A stretch of 64,000 nt of DNA from assembly GCF_049852125.1 (NCBI RefSeq), contig NZ_CP187532.1, positions 2,728,001-2,792,000 on the forward strand. The letters run 5' to 3'. This DNA is from Senimuribacter sp049852125 (GTDB lineage Bacteria; Bacillota; Clostridia; Peptostreptococcales; Anaerovoracaceae). This document shows, piece by piece, positions 60,798 through 64,000 of this stretch. Every line of letters starts with the position of its first letter. Positions within the stretch are counted from its first letter, which is position 1. The position numbers were made by a program, and so were the translations under genes. Below the pieces are notes generated by a model. That model did no database searches. It saw nothing but the letters and a program-made list of their open reading frames with translations, and was not told the DNA's origin.

Positions 60798-61949
60798 CTA
60801 TACACTTTCCGACAGCGTAACACGCCCACTGTCCACCCTCGGAAAAGCGTTGACCGCCACCGGTATGTTATCCGTCCCACCGTTCAGCGTCAGCGTGGCC
60901 GCGTCATAATCCGCAATTCCCTCGGTGCGCGACAGAATAGCGCCAATCCTCGTGTAGCGAACCTCCCTGTCCTCAGGCGCCTGCGCCATATACGCCGAAA
61001 CATTTCGGATAAACTCCGCCTTCACAGTCTCCAGCTCCGCGCCCTCCGTCAAAGTAACCTGCGCGGCAATCACCAGATCGATAATAGAAGGCGGCGTCAC
61101 TACCAGCGCCGCGCCGTTTACCGGCGCCTTTCTCTTATCGCGATCATTGGGACTGACGATATAATCGTAGACCTTCTGGCAAAGGGTTTCCGTCGCGGGG
61201 TTTCCCTCACTGTCCGTCAGCACGATTGTCACGATTCCCGAATCGTCATCCGCCTCCGGCGGCACTACAATTGCTGTTCCCGTACCGTCTACCTCCTCTG
61301 CCCAGCGTTTGTAGTCGCTGTCATTTCCCACAAAAGAAAGCCCCTGCATTTTCTCATACTCCATTATTCTTTCAATGAGACTCGCGTCACTTTCTTCGTC
61401 AGTTCCACCTGACGCTGCTTGTGGGTTTGTCACAGCAGAAATACCATCCAAAGGCGTATCCTGCAAAATGATCGTTCCCGCTGCCACATTGCCGCCGCTT
61501 CCGGTCTCCTCCGCTTTGACAAATACCTGCGCCGTTCCTGTCTCTCCGATGACCGCTTCCTCCACAGACACAAAGGCAACAGACGGCGCGTCGCCTACAG
61601 CCGCGGTAGAAAACACCGTTCCCGCCGGAATCACCGTGTCCTTCGCGCCAGTAATCACAAGCACCGCTCCGGCCCGCGCCGCCGCCTTTCTCGTAATTCC
61701 ATTGACCTCCGCGTGATAATCCACATATTCCGAGTATCCCTCACAGAGCCGCGGAAAAATTCTTTTTACCGCTTCCGCCATGATATACTGCGTAAAATAC
61801 GCCTCCTGCATAGCGGTTGGCGCCAGCAGATTGTACGAGTGGCTTCCCTCACTTAAATCAATGTCCTGCGGCAGATCTGCTGCCATTTCTTCCATAATAT
61901 CCTCAAAATCTCTGTTCAGAAATTCCGGCATATTCCATTCTTCTGCCAT
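60798..61949 (-). CDS. Baseplate J/gp47-family protein
   Basis: 383 residues, a P2 gpJ / Mu gp47 homologue forming the baseplate wedge. Marks: DIDLSEGSHSYNLLAPTAMQ, TRKAAARAGAVLVITGAKDT, DEESDASLIERIMEY and VPPEADDDSGIVTIVL. ATG 61949 follows AGGTGAGAAGG; an earlier GTG is possible. Confidence 0.88.
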   Translation of the reverse strand: MAEEWNMPEFLNRDFEDIMEEMAADLPQDIDLSEGSHSYNLLAPTAMQEAYFTQYIMAEAVKRIFPRLCEGYSEYVDYHAEVNGITRKAAARAGAVLVITGAKDTVIPAGTVFSTAAVGDAPSVAFVSVEEAVIGETGTAQVFVKAEETGSGGNVAAGTIILQDTPLDGISAVTNPQAASGGTDEESDASLIERIMEYEKMQGLSFVGNDSDYKRWAEEVDGTGTAIVVPPEADDDSGIVTIVLTDSEGNPATETLCQKVYDYIVSPNDRDKRKAPVNGAALVVTPPSIIDLVIAAQVTLTEGAELETVKAEFIRNVSAYMAQAPEDREVRYTRIGAILSRTEGIADYDAATLTLNGGTDNIPVAVNAFPRVDSGRVTLSESV

Positions 61950-61954
61950 CCTTC

Positions 61955-62413
61955 TCACCTGCCTTCCAAATTCACTTCAAAATCTATCGTCGCGCCGTCT
62001 ATGCCGACCACCTCTACGGTCACGACTACACTGTCCCTATCCCAGTCGAAAGTCATCTCTCCCACATAATCAGTCCTGCCATAAGAATCCGCCTCCAGAG
62101 CCTCCTTTGCTTCCGCCCGGAATATTGCCTCCGCTTCCTCTCTGGTTGCCGCCCGCAGAATCTCTGTTATGGCAATGCCGAAATCTGTGGAATACAGTGG
62201 ACTGGCATACCGCTCCATAGATAGACAATTGATGCACCACTGCCTCCAGGCGTCTACCGGACTGGCGCTCTGCACTTGATTCTGTCCGTTCCTGATGAAA
62301 TCCTTATCAAAAGCCGCCGCCCCAAGATAGCCTGCGCTTTCTTCAGTTTCCGCCGCTTCCTCATCGGGTTCAAAATCCTCCAGATCCTCCGGAAACAGAT
62401 ATTCATCCTGCAT
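61955..62413 (-). CDS. DUF2634 phage protein (XkdS-like)
   Basis: 152 residues with the acidic N-terminus FPEDLEDFEPDEEAAETEES and GYGRTDYVGEMTFDWDRDSV-like middle (SYGRTDYVGEM). Matches DUF2634/XkdS baseplate component by position and pattern. ATG 62413 with GGAGG 8 nt upstream. Confidence 0.78.
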   Translation of the reverse strand: MQDEYLFPEDLEDFEPDEEAAETEESAGYLGAAAFDKDFIRNGQNQVQSASPVDAWRQWCINCLSMERYASPLYSTDFGIAITEILRAATREEAEAIFRAEAKEALEADSYGRTDYVGEMTFDWDRDSVVVTVEVVGIDGATIDFEVNLEGR

Positions 62414-62750
62414 TCTCATCTCCTCCTTCCTCTGCGATCAGATCAATTACCACAGGCTCGTTTCCGCACCATGCCAGTAAAACCCGATCACCTTCCTTTA
62501 ATCCTTCATAGCGAATGTCTTCCATATGCATATCGTCAGCCGCAACCTTTCCTTCTTTCATTACCTTGCCTGATACTATTCTGCATATGGAGTATTCGCC
62601 TATCGGAATGGGGCCCGGCGACACGTCCGGCACAAGCTTTCCTCCCGCCCCGATTTGCGCAAGCTCCAGCTGTACGCCTTTACCTGTCTGCCTGACGCTG
62701 CGCATCCGCCCCTGCAGTGTTTCCCCCAGCTTTTCAATATTGCTCGCCAT
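62403..62750 (-). CDS. DUF2577 phage protein (XkdR-like)
   Basis: 115 residues. GDRVLLAWCGNEPVVIDLI near the end is the DUF2577 pattern. ATG 62750 with AAAGGAG 8 nt upstream. Overlaps the DUF2634 start by 11 bases. Confidence 0.78.
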   Translation of the reverse strand: MASNIEKLGETLQGRMRSVRQTGKGVQLELAQIGAGGKLVPDVSPGPIPIGEYSICRIVSGKVMKEGKVAADDMHMEDIRYEGLKEGDRVLLAWCGNEPVVIDLIAEEGGDENAG

Positions 62751-62782
62751 ACTCTGTCTCCTTTCCCTCTTTGATTCCAATA

Positions 62783-62810
62783 AAAAGACGCCTCTCCGGG
62801 CGCTTCTGCT
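62783..62810 (-). terminator. Hairpin between XkdQ- and XkdR-like genes
   Basis: On the minus strand AGAAGCGCC and GGCGTCT form a bulged stem followed by TTTTATT, in the 128-bp gap 62751-62878. The sequence TGTGCTAGAAT just upstream on the minus strand resembles an extended -10, so transcription may restart here. Confidence 0.4.
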
Positions 62811-62878
62811 TTTCTCATTTCTTCTTTTCACTATACAAATTCTAGCACAATTTCGGGGACCGTTTGCACAGCGTTGCT

Positions 62879-63925
62879 TTATTTTTTCAAAAATCGTACA
62901 TTTAATGTCATCGTCCCCTGATCACAGTTGTGAGAAATCTCATTGACCACGTACTGATGTAATGTCTCCCTATTCAGCTCCACGCGAACCCGGTCTCCCT
63001 TGCGAATCCACGGAATATCCAGCGCAGTAATGTCGTACTCCTTCTGTGGTAAAGCGTTCTCGTCAAGAATATACTTAGCCTCCTCTTTAGCCTCAGACAG
63101 CTTGGTATCCCCATCCTTATAAATAACTCTGGATAGCGTGCCGTACGTCTTCCTGTTCCGTTCCTTCTTCGCTTCAATTTTCCGTTTTCCATCTTCATCA
63201 CTCTTGCCTGCGATAACGACGCGCGTCACCATACCATCCATAGTGACAGATTTGTTGTAGCTGATCATAATGCCGCCGTCACCGCGCGTTATCTGGTACA
63301 CGATCCTATTCGCGCCTTGTTTATCGATATAAATTCTGCCCTTATGACTTTTTATGCTGTACTTCGTACCCTTTTTCTTCTGTACCTCGTCCAACAGATC
63401 GCTGGTTAATACATCCGCTAACGTGCCGGACAGTGGCAGCTTAGGATGCGTTATGCTGCTGTAGTCATAGGTCAGCTTGACGCCGCGCCGTTCCAGCAGC
63501 GTTTTGACGATCTCCTCAGTCCGTTTCCCCTTGCTGAAATAAGTCAAAATCTGAGAATTCATAAAGTAAATCATGTTGTCATAGCAGGTCAGCGTCAGCT
63601 GTACGCCATTTCCCAGGCTATAATCGGTGTCCCACACATATCCGCGGAACACCTCCTCCCTTTTTGTCTTGCCGCCGCCTTTTGCATAGATAAAAATTTG
63701 GCTTCTGACAGGAAACAGCTTGCTGGGATAGCCATGTTTGTCAATATAGCGGTTATACATCCTGATGGTTGCCCTCCGTGCCAGCTGATTTCTCGATTCT
63801 GTCAAAGATAGGCTCGTCACCAAGCCTTCCGTATTCCCCGTCTTCCCATCGAGCTTCTTCACCGTAAATTCTTTTCCGTTCGGTGATCTGATTACCACCT
63901 CATAAGCCGGTCTTACATATTCCAT
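62879..63925 (-). CDS. XkdQ/YqbQ-family phage baseplate hub protein
   Basis: 348 residues: N-terminal IRSPNGKEFTVKKLDGKTGN, PVRSQIFIYAKGGGKTKREE and C-terminal DIPWIRKGDRVRVELNRETL are typical of XkdQ/YqbQ (gpD/gp44-like hub). Upstream gene is a LysM tail protein as in PBSX. Confidence 0.85.
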   Translation of the reverse strand: MEYVRPAYEVVIRSPNGKEFTVKKLDGKTGNTEGLVTSLSLTESRNQLARRATIRMYNRYIDKHGYPSKLFPVRSQIFIYAKGGGKTKREEVFRGYVWDTDYSLGNGVQLTLTCYDNMIYFMNSQILTYFSKGKRTEEIVKTLLERRGVKLTYDYSSITHPKLPLSGTLADVLTSDLLDEVQKKKGTKYSIKSHKGRIYIDKQGANRIVYQITRGDGGIMISYNKSVTMDGMVTRVVIAGKSDEDGKRKIEAKKERNRKTYGTLSRVIYKDGDTKLSEAKEEAKYILDENALPQKEYDITALDIPWIRKGDRVRVELNRETLHQYVVNEISHNCDQGTMTLNVRFLKK

Positions 63926-63937
63926 CTATCACACCCC

Positions 63938-64000
63938 CTATTTCTTCGGCAGCTTCAGCACAAGCCCCGGCCAAATCCGGTTACCGTTGTCCGACGAGCT
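63938..64000 (-). CDS. LysM-containing phage tail protein (XkdP-like), 3' end only
   Basis: The last 20 codons, SDNGNRIWPGLVLKLPKK then stop, are the end of a LysM domain; the rest is beyond the window. Position before XkdQ matches XkdP/YqbP of PBSX. Confidence 0.7.
   Translation of the reverse strand, partial: SSSDNGNRIWPGLVLKLPKK

Noticed and set aside
62600..62818. Small 72-codon minus-strand frame between XkdQ- and XkdR-like genes
   Set aside because: It overlaps the DUF2577 gene in another frame and spans a hairpin; no ribosome-binding support or homology.

Overview
The window looks like a chromosomal segment of an anaerobic, spore-forming Clostridia member, probably near Anaerovoracaceae / Clostridium aminobutyricum. 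Evidence: sporulation genes (SpoIIR, a SipL-like DUF3794-LysM protein, a GH18 spore-lysin type protein), ferredoxin-coupled 2-oxoacid oxidation, an NhaC antiporter, a B12-dependent mutase, and a 4-hydroxybutyryl-CoA dehydratase that resembles the C. aminobutyricum enzyme from end to end. The taxonomic call is inference; there is no rRNA in the window.

Layout. 1-1.8 kb: end of a vanG-type cluster (D-Ala-D-Ser ligase, cut by the window edge, then vanXY). 1.8-4.1 kb: spoIIR and sipL on the minus strand. 4.2-28 kb: a large catabolic island: a D-aminoacylase/serine-hydrolase pair, an IclR regulator with a degenerate CCA-adding-enzyme paralogue, a flavoprotein, a cysteine-desulfidase-family protein, then two minus-strand units. 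One is nhaC, a GlmL/MutL-type reactivase and a fused adenosylcobalamin mutase. The other is abfD, an abfD paralogue, 3-hydroxyacyl-CoA dehydrogenase, enoyl-CoA hydratase, thiolase, aminotransferase, four 2-oxoacid:ferredoxin oxidoreductase subunits and a DUF362 protein. 28-32.1 kb: housekeeping genes (GntR regulator, ispE, an Ig-like membrane protein, tadA, a hypothetical). 32.2-38.7 kb: cvpA-like gene and the pyrimidine operon pyrCKDFEBI. 38.7-40.1 kb: FMN riboswitch controlling an MFS (RibZ-type) transporter. 40.2-43.2 kb: a dGTPase gene with a 3' frameshift, cut off from its promoter by a complete IS256-family element. 43.4-55.6 kb: accessory genes: GH25 lysozyme, two ABC export systems (one under an XRE regulator, one under LytTR/DUF3021), GH18, NUDIX, a WYL-regulator mini-regulon with a zinc-ribbon and a radical SAM protein, and a DUF4143 ATPase. 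55.7-56.3 kb: a decayed MFS gene. 56.4-64 kb (continuing): a PBSX/myovirus-like tail, baseplate and lysis module on the minus strand.

How the island may work (inference): aminotransferase plus 2-oxoacid:ferredoxin oxidoreductase would turn an amino acid into an acyl-CoA with reduced ferredoxin. AbfD or its paralogue would eliminate a gamma substituent to crotonyl-CoA, and crotonase, dehydrogenase and thiolase would take this to acetyl-CoA. The cobalamin mutase would prepare or isomerise the carbon skeleton, and NhaC would handle ion/substrate exchange. The substrate cannot be read from sequence; this is the best candidate in the window for an undescribed pathway. A 10-bp motif recurring only in the control regions of the two units, once between the -35 and -10 of the abfD promoter, suggests shared control.
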